NCBI RefSeq assembly: GCF_030163795.1
Contig: NZ_JASJOF010000007.1
Location: 62,001-126,000 of the forward strand
DNA: 64,000 nt
Reading direction: 5' to 3'
Source of the DNA: Roseicyclus marinus
Lineage (GTDB): Bacteria; Pseudomonadota; Alphaproteobacteria; Rhodobacterales; Rhodobacteraceae
Both the position numbers and the translations under genes were made by a program. The notes beneath the pieces are model-generated. The model was not told the origin of the DNA and ran no database searches. It saw only the letters and a program-made list of their open reading frames with translations. The number at the start of each line of letters is the position of its first letter. The first letter of the stretch is position 1. Shown here piece by piece: positions 8,733 through 19,095 of this stretch.

Positions 8733-10298
8733 ATGACGGGACAGGCCAGCCGTCACGGCACGATCAAGGTCGCGCCGCTGTCGATCACGGAAAAGCTGTT
8801 CGAGGGATTGTTGGGCCGGGACGAGGCCGTCGTGATCGTGGACGGGCCAACGGGCCGCGCCCTGACTGCGGGCGAGGTTGTCGAGGGCATCCGGCGGCTG
8901 GCGGGCGGGTTGACCGAGCGCGGTGTCCTGCCCGGTGGTACGGTCGCCATCCTTGCGCCGAACATGCCCGAATACCCCATCGTGTTTCACGCCGTGGCCT
9001 GGGGCGGGGGCACGGTGACGACGATCAACCCGACCTATACCGCCCCCGAGATCCGGCACCAGCTGGAGGATGCGGGCGCGGTGATGCTGGTGACAGTGTC
9101 CGCTTTCGCCGAGGTGGCGCAGGCGGCCGTCGAGGGAACGGGCGTGCGCGAGATCGTCGTGATCGGCGGCGAGCGGTGCCTGTCGCTTGACGATGTGATG
9201 GGCCAGCCGCTGATGGTGCAGGCCCCGGTCGATCTGGCGCGCCATGTCGTGGTGCTGCCCTATTCCAGCGGCACGACCGGACGGCCCAAGGGCGTGATGC
9301 TGACCCATCGCAACCTTGTCGCCAATGTCACCCAATCGGGGGCCGTGGCGGGCATCACGCCGCGCGATGTGGCCATCGCCTTTCTGCCGTTCTTTCACAT
9401 CTACGGGATGACGGTTCTGATGAACCTGTTCCTGCAGCAAAAGGCGAAGCTGGTGACCATGCCGCGCTTCGACCTCGAGATGTTCTTGCGCCTGATCGAG
9501 ACGCATCGCGCCACGCGGCTTTATATCGTGCCGCCCGTGGCGCTTGCCCTGGCCAAGCATCCGTTGGTGGACAATTTCGATGTCACGAGCGTGGAGGAGA
9601 TCTTTTCGGGCGCCGCGCCCTTGGGGCCCGAGACGGAGATGGCGGTCGGCACCCGGTTCGGGGCGCGGTCGATCCAAGGCTACGGCATGACAGAGATGGC
9701 GCCGATTTCCCACATGACGGTTGCGGGCGATGTGCGCCACGGATCGAGCGGGCAGGCCGTGCCATCGACCGAATGCCGGATCGTGGATCCGGCGACGTTG
9801 CAAGACCTTGGCCCCGGCGAGGAGGGAGAGCTGTGGGTGCGGGGGCCGCAGGTCATGCTGGGCTATCTGAACAACCCGCAGGCCACCGCCGAGACGCTGA
9901 CCCCGGATGGCTGGTTGCGCACCGGTGATCTGGCGGTGATCGACGAAGACGGGTTCATGTTCGTCCGCGACCGGCTGAAGGAACTGATCAAGGTCAAGGG
10001 GTTCCAGGTCGCGCCCGCCGAGGTGGAGGCTGCGCTTTGCGCCCATGACGGCGTGGCCGACGCCGCGGTGATAGGCTGCCCGGACGCGGAAGCGGGCGAG
10101 GTGCCCATAGCCTTCGTGGTGCGCGCGGAGGGGGCGGAGACCGGCGCGGCAGAGCTGCGCGCCCATGTCGAGGGCTGCCTTGCCCATTACAAGCACCCGG
10201 TCGAATACCGGTTCGTTCCAAGCGTGCCGAAATCGGCGAGCGGCAAGATCTTGCGCCGGGAATTGCGCGCGGACCTTGCCCGGGAGGCAGGGGGGTAG
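8733..10298 (+). CDS. AMP-forming acyl-CoA ligase, 4-coumarate/fatty-acid CoA ligase type
   Basis: 521 residues of the ANL superfamily: P-loop SSGTTGRPKGVMLTHRN, A5 motif GYGMTEMAP, A7/A8 GWLRTGDLAVIDEDGFMFVRDRLKELIKVKGFQV, and the C-terminal catalytic lysine in PKSASGKILRREL. Activates a carboxylic acid with ATP and forms its CoA thioester; plant 4-coumarate ligases are the nearest textbook relatives, but the substrate cannot be inferred. Start chosen at 8733 because GGGGAGG (8718-8724) sits eight bases before it. An upstream in-frame ATG at 8676 would add 19 low-complexity residues. Confidence 0.9.
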   Translation: MTGQASRHGTIKVAPLSITEKLFEGLLGRDEAVVIVDGPTGRALTAGEVVEGIRRLAGGLTERGVLPGGTVAILAPNMPEYPIVFHAVAWGGGTVTTINPTYTAPEIRHQLEDAGAVMLVTVSAFAEVAQAAVEGTGVREIVVIGGERCLSLDDVMGQPLMVQAPVDLARHVVVLPYSSGTTGRPKGVMLTHRNLVANVTQSGAVAGITPRDVAIAFLPFFHIYGMTVLMNLFLQQKAKLVTMPRFDLEMFLRLIETHRATRLYIVPPVALALAKHPLVDNFDVTSVEEIFSGAAPLGPETEMAVGTRFGARSIQGYGMTEMAPISHMTVAGDVRHGSSGQAVPSTECRIVDPATLQDLGPGEEGELWVRGPQVMLGYLNNPQATAETLTPDGWLRTGDLAVIDEDGFMFVRDRLKELIKVKGFQVAPAEVEAALCAHDGVADAAVIGCPDAEAGEVPIAFVVRAEGAETGAAELRAHVEGCLAHYKHPVEYRFVPSVPKSASGKILRRELRADLAREAGG

Positions 10299-10334
10299 GG
10301 CGGCGGCCTCCCCGATTTGCCGCACCACGCCCCG

Positions 10335-10363
10335 TTGACCCTCCGGAGCGTGGCGCGTAAATC
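10335..10363 (+). promoter_or_regulatory. Candidate promoter of the nuo operon
   Basis: In the 140-base gap before nuoA, TTGACC (10335-10340) is followed after 17 bases by TAAATC (10358-10363), a plausible sigma-70 type pair with a good -35 and a poor -10. A modest candidate only. Confidence 0.3.
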
Positions 10364-10438
10364 AACCGCAACGAGACCGGACCGGCCGGGGCGCTTTCCC
10401 CGGCACCAGACCTATTCAGGAAAGGCGACCAGACCGCC

Positions 10439-11328
<890 letters not shown>

Positions 11329-11359
11329 CGCGCCCCGTCGCGCGCGAAGGAGACGACAG

Positions 11360-11977
11360 ATGAGCGTCGAAAGCCTCAAGGAACTGGCCGCCCATATCGC
11401 GGACCGCCACCCCGATGCCGTGATCGCCACGTCGGTGTCGGCGCATGGCGAACTGACGGTCGAGATCGTGCCGGGTGCGGTGCACGGGTTCATCGAGTGG
11501 CTTCGCAGCGATCCGACCTGCCGTTTTTCCACGCTGGTGGACATCACCGCGGTCGACTGGCCAACGCGCGACCGCCGGTTCGACGTGGTCTGGCATTTCC
11601 TGAGCATGTACCAAAACCAGCGCATCCGTGTGAAATGCGCGCTGCGCGAGGACGAGGTGCTGCCCTCGATCACCAGCATCCATCCCGGCGCCGGCTGGTA
11701 CGAGCGCGAGGTCTACGACATGTTCGGCATCCTGTTCACGGGTCATGCCGACCTGCGCCGCATCCTGACCGATTACGGGTTCCGCGGGCATCCGCTGCGC
11801 AAGGATTTCCCGACCACGGGCTATACCGAGGTGCGGTATGACGAGGCGCTCAAGCGCGTGGTCTATGAGCCGGTGAAGCTCGTGCAGGAATACCGACAGT
11901 TCGATTTCATGTCGCCGTGGGAAGGGGCAGATTACGTCCTGCCCGGCGATGAAAAGGCCAAGGAGGCGGCGAAATGA
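11360..11977 (+). CDS. nuoC: NADH-quinone oxidoreductase subunit C
   Basis: 205 residues, the 30-kDa subunit of the peripheral arm. The family signature ERE-YDMFGI-F-GHPDLRRIL is seen as [23 protein letters not shown], followed by [19 protein letters not shown] (11348-11354) gives a ribosome-binding site. NuoC and NuoD are separate here, unlike the fused form of E. coli; the two overlap by four bases. Confidence 0.97.
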   Translation: MSVESLKELAAHIADRHPDAVIATSVSAHGELTVEIVPGAVHGFIEWLRSDPTCRFSTLVDITAVDWPTRDRRFDVVWHFLSMYQNQRIRVKCALREDEVLPSITSIHPGAGWYEREVYDMFGILFTGHADLRRILTDYGFRGHPLRKDFPTTGYTEVRYDEALKRVVYEPVKLVQEYRQFDFMSPWEGADYVLPGDEKAKEAAK

Positions 11978-13194
11978 TGGACGGCTCCAAAGGGTTCCAG
12001 GACGTCGAGACCGGCGAACAGAAGATCCGCAATTTCAACATCAACTTCGGGCCGCAGCATCCGGCGGCCCATGGGGTGTTGCGTCTCGTGCTCGAGCTTG
12101 ACGGCGAGATCTGCGAACGCTGCGACCCGCATATCGGCCTTCTGCATCGCGGCACCGAAAAGTTGATGGAAAGCCGGACTTACCTGCAGAACCTGCCCTA
12201 TTTCGACCGGCTCGATTACGTCGGCACGATGAACCAGGAACATGCCTGGGTTCTGGCGATCGAGAAACTGACCGGCACCCCCGTGCCGCGCCGGGCGCAG
12301 CTGATCCGCGTGCTCTACTGCGAGATCGGGCGCATCCTGAACCACCTCCTGAACGTCACGACGCAGGCAATGGACGTGGGCGCGCTGACCCCTCCGCTCT
12401 GGGGGTTCGAGGAACGCGAGAAGCTCATGATCTTCTACGAGCGGGCCTGCGGCGCGCGGCTTCATGCCGCCTACTTCCGTCCCGGCGGCGTCCATCAGGA
12501 CCTGCCGCCCGAGTTGATCGACGATATCGACACCTGGGCCGATGAATTCCCCAAGGCGCTTGCCGACATCGACACGCTTCTGACGGAAAACCGCATCTTC
12601 AAGCAGCGCAACGTCGATATCGGGATCGTCGCGGAACAGGACATTCTCGATTGGGGCTTTTCGGGCGTCATGGCGCGCGGCTCGGGTCTTGCGTGGGATT
12701 TGCGCCGCGCCCAGCCCTATGAATGCTACGACGAGTTCGATTTCCAGATCCCCGTGGGCAAGAACGGCGATTGCTACGATCGCTACCTCTGCCGGATGGC
12801 TGAGATGCGCGAATCGACCTCGATCATCAAGCAGGCCATCGCCAAGCTGCGCGAGGAAGGCCCGGGCGAGATCATGGCGCGCGGCAAGATCAGCCCGCCC
12901 AAACGCTCGGACATGAAGACCTCGATGGAAGCGCTGATCCATCACTTCAAGCTCTACACCGAGGGTTTCCACGTTCCCGAGGGCGAAATCTACGCCGCCG
13001 TCGAGGCGCCCAAGGGCGAATTCGGCGTCTACCTCGTTGCGGATGGCACCAACAAACCCTACCGCGCCAAGCTGCGCGCGCCGGGCTATGCGCATCTGCA
13101 GGCGATGGATCACCTGTGCCGCGGCCACCAGCTGGCCGATGTGTCGGCCATCCTCGGCTCGCTCGACATCGTGTTCGGCGAGGTGGATCGGTGA
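11974..13194 (+). CDS. nuoD: NADH-quinone oxidoreductase subunit D
   Basis: 406 residues, the 49-kDa subunit that with NuoB forms the quinone-binding cavity. Conserved features: [17 protein letters not shown] near the N terminus (quinone-site His), [35 protein letters not shown], and DIVFGEVDR at the C terminus. The ATG overlaps the nuoC stop (ATGATGG). Confidence 0.98.
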   Translation: MMDGSKGFQDVETGEQKIRNFNINFGPQHPAAHGVLRLVLELDGEICERCDPHIGLLHRGTEKLMESRTYLQNLPYFDRLDYVGTMNQEHAWVLAIEKLTGTPVPRRAQLIRVLYCEIGRILNHLLNVTTQAMDVGALTPPLWGFEEREKLMIFYERACGARLHAAYFRPGGVHQDLPPELIDDIDTWADEFPKALADIDTLLTENRIFKQRNVDIGIVAEQDILDWGFSGVMARGSGLAWDLRRAQPYECYDEFDFQIPVGKNGDCYDRYLCRMAEMRESTSIIKQAIAKLREEGPGEIMARGKISPPKRSDMKTSMEALIHHFKLYTEGFHVPEGEIYAAVEAPKGEFGVYLVADGTNKPYRAKLRAPGYAHLQAMDHLCRGHQLADVSAILGSLDIVFGEVDR

Positions 13195-13204
13195 CGGGGA
13201 CCGC

Positions 13205-13245
13205 GCCCCTTCATCTTGGCCAAAAAACTCCCGCCGGAGGCTTCC
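13205..13245 (-). repeat. Dispersed intergenic repeat, inverted copy 4
   Basis: Reads CTTCATCTTGGCCAAAAAACTCCCGCCGGAGGC-like on the plus strand (arms TTCATCTTGGCC and AAAAAACTCC), i.e. the reverse of the common core. It lies between nuoD and nuoE, and a TTG inside it at 13216 opens a false N-terminal extension of NuoE. Confidence 0.7.
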
Positions 13246-13290
13246 GCAGGTAACGCCTCCGCCGCGCTCGACATTTCAAGGACCCGTAAG

Positions 13291-14415
13291 ATGCTCCGCC
13301 GCCTTCACCCCGACCAGCCCGCCAGCTTTGCCTTCACCCCCGCCAACCAGGCCTGGGCCGAGGCGCAGATTACCAAATACCCCGAGGGGCGGCAGGCCAG
13401 TGCCATCATCCCGCTTTTGTGGCGCGCGCAGGAGCAGGAGGGGTGGTTGACCCGCCCCGCCATCGAACATGTCGCCGACATGCTGGGGCTCGCGCATATC
13501 CGGGCGCTCGAGGTCGCGACCTTCTATTTCATGTTCCAGTTGCAACCGGTGGGCTCGGTCGCGCATCTTCAGATCTGCGGCACGACCTCGTGCATGATCT
13601 GCGGTGCCGAGGATCTGGTGGCCGTCTGCAAGGAAAAGATCGCGCAAAAAGCGCACCAGCTTTCTGCCGATGGCAAGTTCAGCTGGGAAGAGGTGGAATG
13701 TCTCGGCGCTTGCGCCAATGCGCCCATGGCCCAGATCGGCAAGGATTATTACGAGGATCTGACCGCCGAGAAACTGGCCTGGATCATCGACGAGATGGCG
13801 GCCGGCCGCGTGCCGACGCCGGGGCCGCAGAACGGGCGCTATGCGTCCGAGCCCAAGGGCGGGCTGACCTCGCTCAAGGATCACGAGGCCGGGCGCGACC
13901 CGCTGAACATATCGGCACGCCGCGCGACGGATATCGGGGATACGATCAAGCGCATCGACGGGACCGAGGTGCCGATGCTGGCGCCTTGGGGCAAGCAGTC
14001 GGGTGCCGATGTTGCAGTGGCCGAACGTCCCGTGAAGGATCCCCGCCCCGCCAAAGGGCGTCCGGCCGATGCGACCGGCGTGACCGAGCAGGCGGCCCCC
14101 GCCAAGGCCAAGGCGCGGCCTGCGCCCTCCGCCGCGTCTTCGTCTGCGACCGAAGCCGCCCCTGCCGCAGAGGCAGAGCCCGCGCGGCTCACCGGCCCCC
14201 GCGCCGGGCAGGCGGCCGATGATCTCAAGAAGATCTCGGGTGTCGGCCCCAAGCTCGAGGCGCTTTTGAACGAGATGGGCTTCTGGCATTACGACCAGAT
14301 CGCCGCTTGGACCCCGGCCGAGGTCGCTTGGGTCGACGCACGGCTCAAGTTCAAGGGCCGGATCGAGCGTGACGGCTGGATCGCGCAAGCCGCCGCGCTG
14401 GCCGCCGCGCGCTGA
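13291..14415 (+). CDS. nuoE: NADH-quinone oxidoreductase subunit E with C-terminal helix-hairpin-helix tail
   Basis: 374 residues, about twice the core NuoE length. Residues 1-~190 are the thioredoxin-like [2Fe-2S] subunit (cysteines in CGTTSC and [19 protein letters not shown]). Then follow a linker rich in Ala/Pro/Glu (~205-300) and a C-terminal module (~305-374) with the helix-hairpin-helix loop [25 protein letters not shown]. Closely similar modules end the proteins at 14832-15542 and 15584-16093. In many Rhodobacterales a like module is found on NuoE and on ribosomal protein L21 (family knowledge). Start chosen at ATG 13291 with AAGGA eight bases upstream; a TTG frame from 13216 would translate an intergenic repeat. 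Confidence 0.95.
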   Translation: MLRRLHPDQPASFAFTPANQAWAEAQITKYPEGRQASAIIPLLWRAQEQEGWLTRPAIEHVADMLGLAHIRALEVATFYFMFQLQPVGSVAHLQICGTTSCMICGAEDLVAVCKEKIAQKAHQLSADGKFSWEEVECLGACANAPMAQIGKDYYEDLTAEKLAWIIDEMAAGRVPTPGPQNGRYASEPKGGLTSLKDHEAGRDPLNISARRATDIGDTIKRIDGTEVPMLAPWGKQSGADVAVAERPVKDPRPAKGRPADATGVTEQAAPAKAKARPAPSAASSSATEAAPAAEAEPARLTGPRAGQAADDLKKISGVGPKLEALLNEMGFWHYDQIAAWTPAEVAWVDARLKFKGRIERDGWIAQAAALAAAR

Positions 14416-14437
14416 TATTCTGACAGGTCACCTTGTC

Positions 14438-14459
14438 GCGGCCCCGGCCTCTGGCCGGG
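14438..14459 (+). terminator. Hairpin after nuoE (possible attenuator)
   Basis: GGCCCCGGCC-TCT-GGCCGGGCC forms a strong stem with one bulged C, 23 bases after the nuoE stop, followed by a pyrimidine-rich tract TCTCCTTCTCCCT. It could partially terminate or stabilise the upstream mRNA. Genes downstream continue in the same direction. Confidence 0.4.
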
Positions 14460-14522
14460 CCTCTCCTTCTCCCTAGCTTGCGTCCCACACCAGACGGGGT
14501 GCAACGGAGAAGGATGACAAAG

Positions 14523-14765
14523 ATGAGCAGTGGACAGCGTTACGTCATGATCATGGTGGTCTGGACGCTTTCGGCGATCATGGGCCTGACGGTGGCTTTG
14601 GCGGCCGTGGGATGGCTGGGCCTTTGGGTCGCCGTCGGAGCCTTCGCGGGGCTTGGCACGACGATCGTGGGCGGCATCGTGCTGCAATTCGTCTTTGCCA
14701 CCGATTTCGACGCGGTGCTGGAGGCGCGGCGCAACAGCGCAACAGGGCGCGACACTTCGTCCTGA
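14523..14765 (+). CDS. Small membrane protein in the nuo operon, unknown function
   Basis: 80 residues, two predicted transmembrane helices (~8-30 and ~33-55), then a short charged tail DFDAVLEARRNSATG. Not recognised. ATG 14523 is preferred since GGAGAAGGA lies about eight bases before it; ATG 14514 would sit inside that ribosome-binding site. It lies between nuoE and nuoF with three other small genes, suggesting a complex I assembly or membrane role specific to this bacterial group; that is inference from position only. Confidence 0.6.
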   Translation: MSSGQRYVMIMVVWTLSAIMGLTVALAAVGWLGLWVAVGAFAGLGTTIVGGIVLQFVFATDFDAVLEARRNSATGRDTSS

Positions 14766-14831
14766 AGAGGCAAGACAAACAGGTTTTGCCACGTTAGATT
14801 GCCCCAAAGCACGTCTAGCGGGGGAAAACTC

Positions 14832-15542
14832 ATGAAATCGACATCCGGCGGCATCCTGAACTTTGCAATCGCTTGGGGCGTAGCCTCGGCGGTCGGCTTC
14901 GGCGGCATGGCCGCCCTGCTGATCCTTGGCGATTGGGGTCTGATGCAGGCCTTGTTCGCGGCGGCGGTGATCTTTTTCGTCGTCGGGATCGTGTTGTCGC
15001 TGATGTTTCTCAATCCCTTGCCGGGTCCGGTCAAACCGGGGACGGCGGGATGGGCGGGCCGTGACCTGACGGCGGCACAAGCGGCGTCGACCTCGGGGCA
15101 TGGCGCGCCTGCCGCTCCGGCCAAGGCCGCACCAGTAACCGCAAAGGCGGCACCGGCACCGGCACCGGCACCCGCTCCGGCACCGGCAACGGCTGCGGGC
15201 GCACCCGCGCCTGCTGCGCCGGCCGCAGCACCTGCGGAGGCGTCGTCTGGCCCGGGCACGCGGCCTGCCGCGCTTGACGGGCCGCGCGCCGGAGGTGCCG
15301 ATGACCTCAAGCGGATCAAGGGGATCGGCCCGAAACTGGAAAAGCTGTGCAACAGCCTTGGCTTCTACCATTTCGACCAGATCGCGAATTGGACCGCCGA
15401 TGAAGTGGCGTGGGTCGATCAGAACCTCGAAGGGTTCAAAGGGCGCGTCACCCGCGACACTTGGGTCGAACAGGCGCGGCTGTTGGCGGCGGGCGAGGAC
15501 ACAGAATTCTCGCGCAAAGTCGATAAAGGTGAGGTATACTGA
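14832..15542 (+). CDS. Membrane protein with C-terminal helix-hairpin-helix module
   Basis: 236 residues: two transmembrane helices (~8-32 and ~36-60), a long Ala/Pro linker with (AP)n runs (~85-140), and a C-terminal module (~155-225) with KGIGPKLEKLCNSLGFYHFDQIANW and VDQNLEGFKGRVTRDTWVEQA. That module is strikingly like the NuoE tail, so the pair probably arose by duplication within the operon. An HHH loop usually contacts DNA or RNA phosphate, but here it is tethered to the membrane on the cytoplasmic side or to complex I; the ligand is unknown. The short coding gap before it (14766-14831) shows nothing notable. Confidence 0.7.
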   Translation: MKSTSGGILNFAIAWGVASAVGFGGMAALLILGDWGLMQALFAAAVIFFVVGIVLSLMFLNPLPGPVKPGTAGWAGRDLTAAQAASTSGHGAPAAPAKAAPVTAKAAPAPAPAPAPAPATAAGAPAPAAPAAAPAEASSGPGTRPAALDGPRAGGADDLKRIKGIGPKLEKLCNSLGFYHFDQIANWTADEVAWVDQNLEGFKGRVTRDTWVEQARLLAAGEDTEFSRKVDKGEVY

Positions 15543-15583
15543 CCTTCGGGAGGGTTTTGGACCACCAATCCTGAGGAATGGGT

Positions 15584-16093
15584 ATGACCAACACCGAATT
15601 GATGTGGCTGCGCGGCCAAGCGGCGCAGCGAGATGTCCTTCACCTCGTATCCTATAGTGCCGCGTTTTTCGGCACGGCCGCTTTGCAGGCAATGCACCTG
15701 GGACTGACCGCCCCGCGTGCCTATCTGGCGGCGTTGTCGCGCGCTGCGGTCGCACCTCCCACCGAGGATGCCCCCGTGGCGGAGGTGATCCCGCTGGTGC
15801 CAGTGCCCGACGCTATGCCCGAGGTGCCTGACGCCCCTGCGATCGTGGCTGTCGCCACGCCCTCGCCGCATCTGCTGGATGCGCCCCGCGACGGTTTGGG
15901 TGACGATCTGACGACACTCAAGGGTGTCGGCCCGAAACTGGCCGAGGCGCTGAAAGATTTCGGCATCTATCATTTCGACCAGATCGCGACGCTGGACGAC
16001 GAAGGCATTGCGTGGCTCGACACGCAACAAAAAGGGTTCCGCATGATTTGCGCCCGGCACGACATCGTGGCGCAGGCGCGCGCGCGGATGTGA
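15584..16093 (+). CDS. Third nuo-operon protein with helix-hairpin-helix module
   Basis: 169 residues. The N-terminal ~55 residues hold one moderately hydrophobic stretch (VSYSAAFFGTAALQAMHLGL); a Pro/Val-rich linker follows, and the C-terminal module (~105-168) includes KGVGPKLAEALKDFGIYHFDQIATL and QQKGFRMICARHDIVAQA, a diverged relative of the NuoE tail. ATG 15584 is preferred over 15578 because GAGGA lies seven bases upstream. Function unknown. It completes a run of three HHH-module genes between nuoD and nuoF. Confidence 0.65.
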   Translation: MTNTELMWLRGQAAQRDVLHLVSYSAAFFGTAALQAMHLGLTAPRAYLAALSRAAVAPPTEDAPVAEVIPLVPVPDAMPEVPDAPAIVAVATPSPHLLDAPRDGLGDDLTTLKGVGPKLAEALKDFGIYHFDQIATLDDEGIAWLDTQQKGFRMICARHDIVAQARARM

Positions 16094-16175
16094 CCTGTTC
16101 CGGCGGGGGCGGGGGATTGCCCCGGCCCCGCCCGATCCGCTAGGCAGGCCCCGACACAAACCGCCCAGGCCCGCC

Positions 16176-16412
16176 ATGCCACCCCGACCCGAAGACACCG
16201 AGATCGAACGCCGCCGCCGTGGTCAGATCCGGCTGGCCGCCATCGTCATGGCCGCGACCATGATCCTTTGGATGGGGGCAAGCTTCCTCGGCGGGCAACT
16301 GGGCCTGCCGCCCCGCTTTGCCTTCCTGTTCGACCTTGCGGCGATTGCCGCACTGGTCTGGGCGCTGTTTGTGACTTATTGGGTATGGAAAGCACGGCGC
16401 GCAGACCGCTGA
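16176..16412 (+). CDS. Small membrane protein, DUF5337-like
   Basis: 78 residues: a charged N terminus ([18 protein letters not shown]) and two transmembrane helices (~24-44, ~48-70) ending in WKARRADR. I recognise it as resembling the DUF5337 proteins found in nuo operons of Rhodobacterales, with moderate confidence. It lies directly upstream of nuoF; the preceding 82-base gap contains a GC-rich imperfect hairpin (GGGGGCGGGG / CCCCGGCCCC). No function can be assigned from sequence. Confidence 0.6.
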   Translation: MPPRPEDTEIERRRRGQIRLAAIVMAATMILWMGASFLGGQLGLPPRFAFLFDLAAIAALVWALFVTYWVWKARRADR

Positions 16413-16465
16413 CGCCAGCCATTCGGCCCGCCAGACCCGGGCCAGAGACATGCGAGAGAGGCCAC

Positions 16466-17761
16466 ATGCTTCAGGACAAGGACCGGATTTTCACCAATAT
16501 CTACGGCATGCACGACCGCAGCCTTGCGGGCGCGAAAGTGCGTGGCCATTGGGACGGCACCAAGGACCTGATCGGTCTGGGCCGCGACAAGATCGTGGAG
16601 ATCATGAAGGCCTCGGGCCTTCGCGGGCGCGGCGGTGCGGGATTCCCCACCGGTCTCAAATGGTCCTTCATGCCCAAGGAATCGGACGGACGTCCCAGCT
16701 ATCTGGTGGTCAACGCCGACGAGAGCGAGCCCGGCACCTGCAAGGACCGGGAAATCATGCGCAATGATCCCCACACGCTGATCGAAGGGTGCCTGATCGC
16801 GTCCTTCGCGATGGGGGCGCATGCCTGCTACATCTACATTCGCGGCGAATACATCCGTGAGCGCGAGGCACTGCAGGCCGCCATCGACGAGGCCTACGAG
16901 GCCGGGCTTTTGGGCAAGAATGCCGCGAAATCCGGTTGGGATTTCGATCTGTACCTGCATCACGGGGCCGGCGCCTATATCTGCGGCGAGGAAACCGCGC
17001 TTTTGGAAAGCCTCGAGGGCCGCAAGGGCATGCCGCGGATGAAGCCGCCGTTTCCGGCGGGCGCGGGGCTGTACGGCTGCCCGACCACGGTGAACAACGT
17101 CGAATCCATTGCTGTCGTGCCCACGATCTTGCGGCGCGGTGCCGAGTGGTTCGCAGGCTTTGGCCGCCCCAACAACGCGGGCACCAAGCTGTTCGCGATC
17201 TCGGGGCATGTGAACAACCCCTGCGTCGTCGAAGAGGCGATGAGCATTCCCTTCGACGAGCTGATCGACCGGCATTGCGGCGGCATTCGCGGCGGCTGGG
17301 ACAATCTGAAGGCGGTGATTCCCGGCGGATCGTCTGTGCCGATGCTGCCTGCCGAGGTGATGCGCGACGGTGCGATCATGGATTTCGACTGGCTGCGCGA
17401 GCAGCGCTCGGGCCTTGGGACGGCGGCGGTGATCGTGATGGATCAGTCCACCGATATCATCAAGGCGATCTGGCGGCTGTCCAAGTTCTACAAGCACGAA
17501 AGCTGCGGCCAGTGCACGCCCTGCCGCGAAGGTACGGGCTGGATGATGCGGGTCATGGACCGGCTGGTGAAGGGCGAGGCACGGGTCGAGGAAATCGACA
17601 TGCTGCTTGACGTCACCAAGCAGGTCGAGGGGCATACGATCTGTGCGCTTGGCGATGCGGCGGCTTGGCCGATCCAGGGTCTCGTGCGCCATTTCCGCCA
17701 CGAGATCGAGGATCGGATCCGGGTGAAGCGCGACGGCGCGGTCGAGATCGCGGCGGAGTGA
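16466..17761 (+). CDS. nuoF: NADH-quinone oxidoreductase subunit F
   Basis: 431 residues. Binds NADH, FMN and the N3 [4Fe-4S] cluster, the entry point for electrons. Motifs: [10 protein letters not shown] (NADH), the FMN segments [16 protein letters not shown] and [15 protein letters not shown], and [15 protein letters not shown] with three cluster cysteines (the fourth in [15 protein letters not shown]). The start at 16466 agrees with the family N terminus; an upstream frame extension reads through the DUF5337-like gene. Its stop overlaps the GTG of the next gene. Confidence 0.98.
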   Translation: MLQDKDRIFTNIYGMHDRSLAGAKVRGHWDGTKDLIGLGRDKIVEIMKASGLRGRGGAGFPTGLKWSFMPKESDGRPSYLVVNADESEPGTCKDREIMRNDPHTLIEGCLIASFAMGAHACYIYIRGEYIREREALQAAIDEAYEAGLLGKNAAKSGWDFDLYLHHGAGAYICGEETALLESLEGRKGMPRMKPPFPAGAGLYGCPTTVNNVESIAVVPTILRRGAEWFAGFGRPNNAGTKLFAISGHVNNPCVVEEAMSIPFDELIDRHCGGIRGGWDNLKAVIPGGSSVPMLPAEVMRDGAIMDFDWLREQRSGLGTAAVIVMDQSTDIIKAIWRLSKFYKHESCGQCTPCREGTGWMMRVMDRLVKGEARVEEIDMLLDVTKQVEGHTICALGDAAAWPIQGLVRHFRHEIEDRIRVKRDGAVEIAAE

Positions 17762-18093
17762 TCACCCCGCGTGTCATTTTCATTGCGCTGGCCGGTCTTG
17801 CTGCCTGTGCGCCCGGTGGTGCACCCGCTCCTTTCGTGACGACGGAAACCACACTGGCGGTCGGCGGCCTGAACGGGCGTGTTCCGTTCCGGCAGGTTCT
17901 GCCCGCGATCGAGGTGCGCCGGGGCGATGGCTTGGCGCTGATGCGCGAGGATTGGGTTGCTGCCGAAGCCGCTGCGGTTGCGCATTGCACGGCATCGGGC
18001 GCGGTCTACGACCCGCTGCCGCCCGCGCGCGATTACACCCAGATCCGGCTGGACGACGGGGTGTTCTATTTCATGGCCCGTTGCCTGCGCTGA
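17758..18093 (+). CDS. Small lipoprotein in nuo operon, unknown function (A)
   Basis: 111 residues from a GTG overlapping the nuoF stop (GTGA). N-terminal hydrophobic stretch with lipobox LAAC (Cys ~17) predicts a lipoprotein. The mature part has the order strand, helix with [15 protein letters not shown], strand [18 protein letters not shown], including two cysteines. The two other small lipoproteins of this operon (18193 and 21629) share this general layout, though sequence identity is low. Role unknown; it is possibly an envelope partner for complex I assembly. Confidence 0.6.
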   Translation: MITPRVIFIALAGLAACAPGGAPAPFVTTETTLAVGGLNGRVPFRQVLPAIEVRRGDGLALMREDWVAAEAAAVAHCTASGAVYDPLPPARDYTQIRLDDGVFYFMARCLR

Positions 18094-18192
18094 CACCTGC
18101 CCCGACCGGCGAGTGCTTGACGCACAGGGACGGATGGGCGAGACCGGAACAGGGCGATGTCGCGCCCGGGCCTTGCTTGCGGACAAAAGACC

Positions 18193-18534
18193 ATGACGAT
18201 CAAAATCCTGCGTCTTGCCATGCTTTTCGGGTTGGTCTTCGGCCTCTCGGCCTGCGCCCTGCGCGACAACGGCCCACGCAGCGTCGGCCTGCCTTTTGAC
18301 GCGCGACTGTCTACGGGGGAAACGCGGCGCGATTTCACGGTGCTTGTGCGCGCGCCCGGTGTGACGGTTGACCAAGCCCGCGAAAGCGCCCGGTTCGAGG
18401 CGACGCGCCATTGCATCGAACGGACCGGTTTTTCGGACGTGGATTGGACGATGGATCCCGTAACCGGCGATTGGGCGGTGGCGCGCAATGCGGCTGGTGA
18501 ACCGATCGTCGGCGGACGCTGCGCGGAACGCTAG
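18193..18534 (+). CDS. Small lipoprotein in nuo operon, unknown function (B)
   Basis: 113 residues with a clear lipoprotein signal (MTIKILRLAMLFGLVFGLSAC). The mature domain contains FTVLVRAPGVTVDQARESARFEATRHCIERTGFSDVDW and a C-terminal Cys (GGRCAER). The strand-helix-Cys layout resembles lipoproteins A and C nearby. ATG 18193 places the lipobox at the expected distance; an upstream ATG at 18157 would disrupt the signal peptide. No function is recognised. Confidence 0.6.
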   Translation: MTIKILRLAMLFGLVFGLSACALRDNGPRSVGLPFDARLSTGETRRDFTVLVRAPGVTVDQARESARFEATRHCIERTGFSDVDWTMDPVTGDWAVARNAAGEPIVGGRCAER

Positions 18535-18710
18535 GCCGCCCGATACGGATCCTTGAAATCGTTATCAATGTTGCGAAAGCGACTCAGCACAGCGCCGAGT
18601 GCTGCCTATGGCGTTGTGCGGATGCGCGCTTTTTCTTAAACTGAAACCCAAAGGATGATCCGCGCCAACAAAAGAGCGCGGGCGGGCAGTGGCGGTAAGG
18701 GTATCGGTGC
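18535..18710 (+). other. 176-base gap within the nuo accessory region
   Basis: No convincing gene. It has a lower GC stretch (TTGAAATCGTTATCAATG, 18553-18570) and a short inverted repeat CAGCAC/GTGCTG (18585-18604) followed by CTTTTTCTTAAA. It could hold a promoter for the genes that follow, but no clear -35/-10 pair stands out. Confidence 0.3.
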
Positions 18711-18965
18711 ATGGCGCGATTGTATTGGTACGGGGTCGCGGTCATCTACATGGCGTTCTGCGTCACGGGGATGATCCTTGGCTATACATGGGGCATCGGC
18801 GGTTCGATCCTCGGGGTCGTGATCGGGGCGATGCTGGCTTCGGGTGTGGCAATGGCGGTCAACACGCCTGCACGCATGGAGGCCGCCATCTACGGCGTGC
18901 TGTCCATCGCGGTGATCACCGCCGTGGTCTGGTTGATCGTGATCTTCTGGGGCGTGCGGATTTAG
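18711..18965 (+). CDS. Small membrane protein in nuo operon, unknown function
   Basis: 84 residues, almost entirely hydrophobic, with three possible helices (~5-25, ~27-48, ~58-82) and little else. TAAGGG about nine bases before the ATG is a plausible ribosome-binding site. Not recognised. It lies between lipoprotein B and the DUF5333-like gene. Confidence 0.55.
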   Translation: MARLYWYGVAVIYMAFCVTGMILGYTWGIGGSILGVVIGAMLASGVAMAVNTPARMEAAIYGVLSIAVITAVVWLIVIFWGVRI

Positions 18966-19095
18966 GCCCAAATCCCCCAATTGCATCGGCAAGGCCTTGC
19001 TGAGGCTCCCCGTCGCATCCGCGTTGTTATTGCATGACAAGGGGAGAGCGACCCATCTGTCCGGCAATGGATACGGGCATTCCGAGGCAGAAGAC

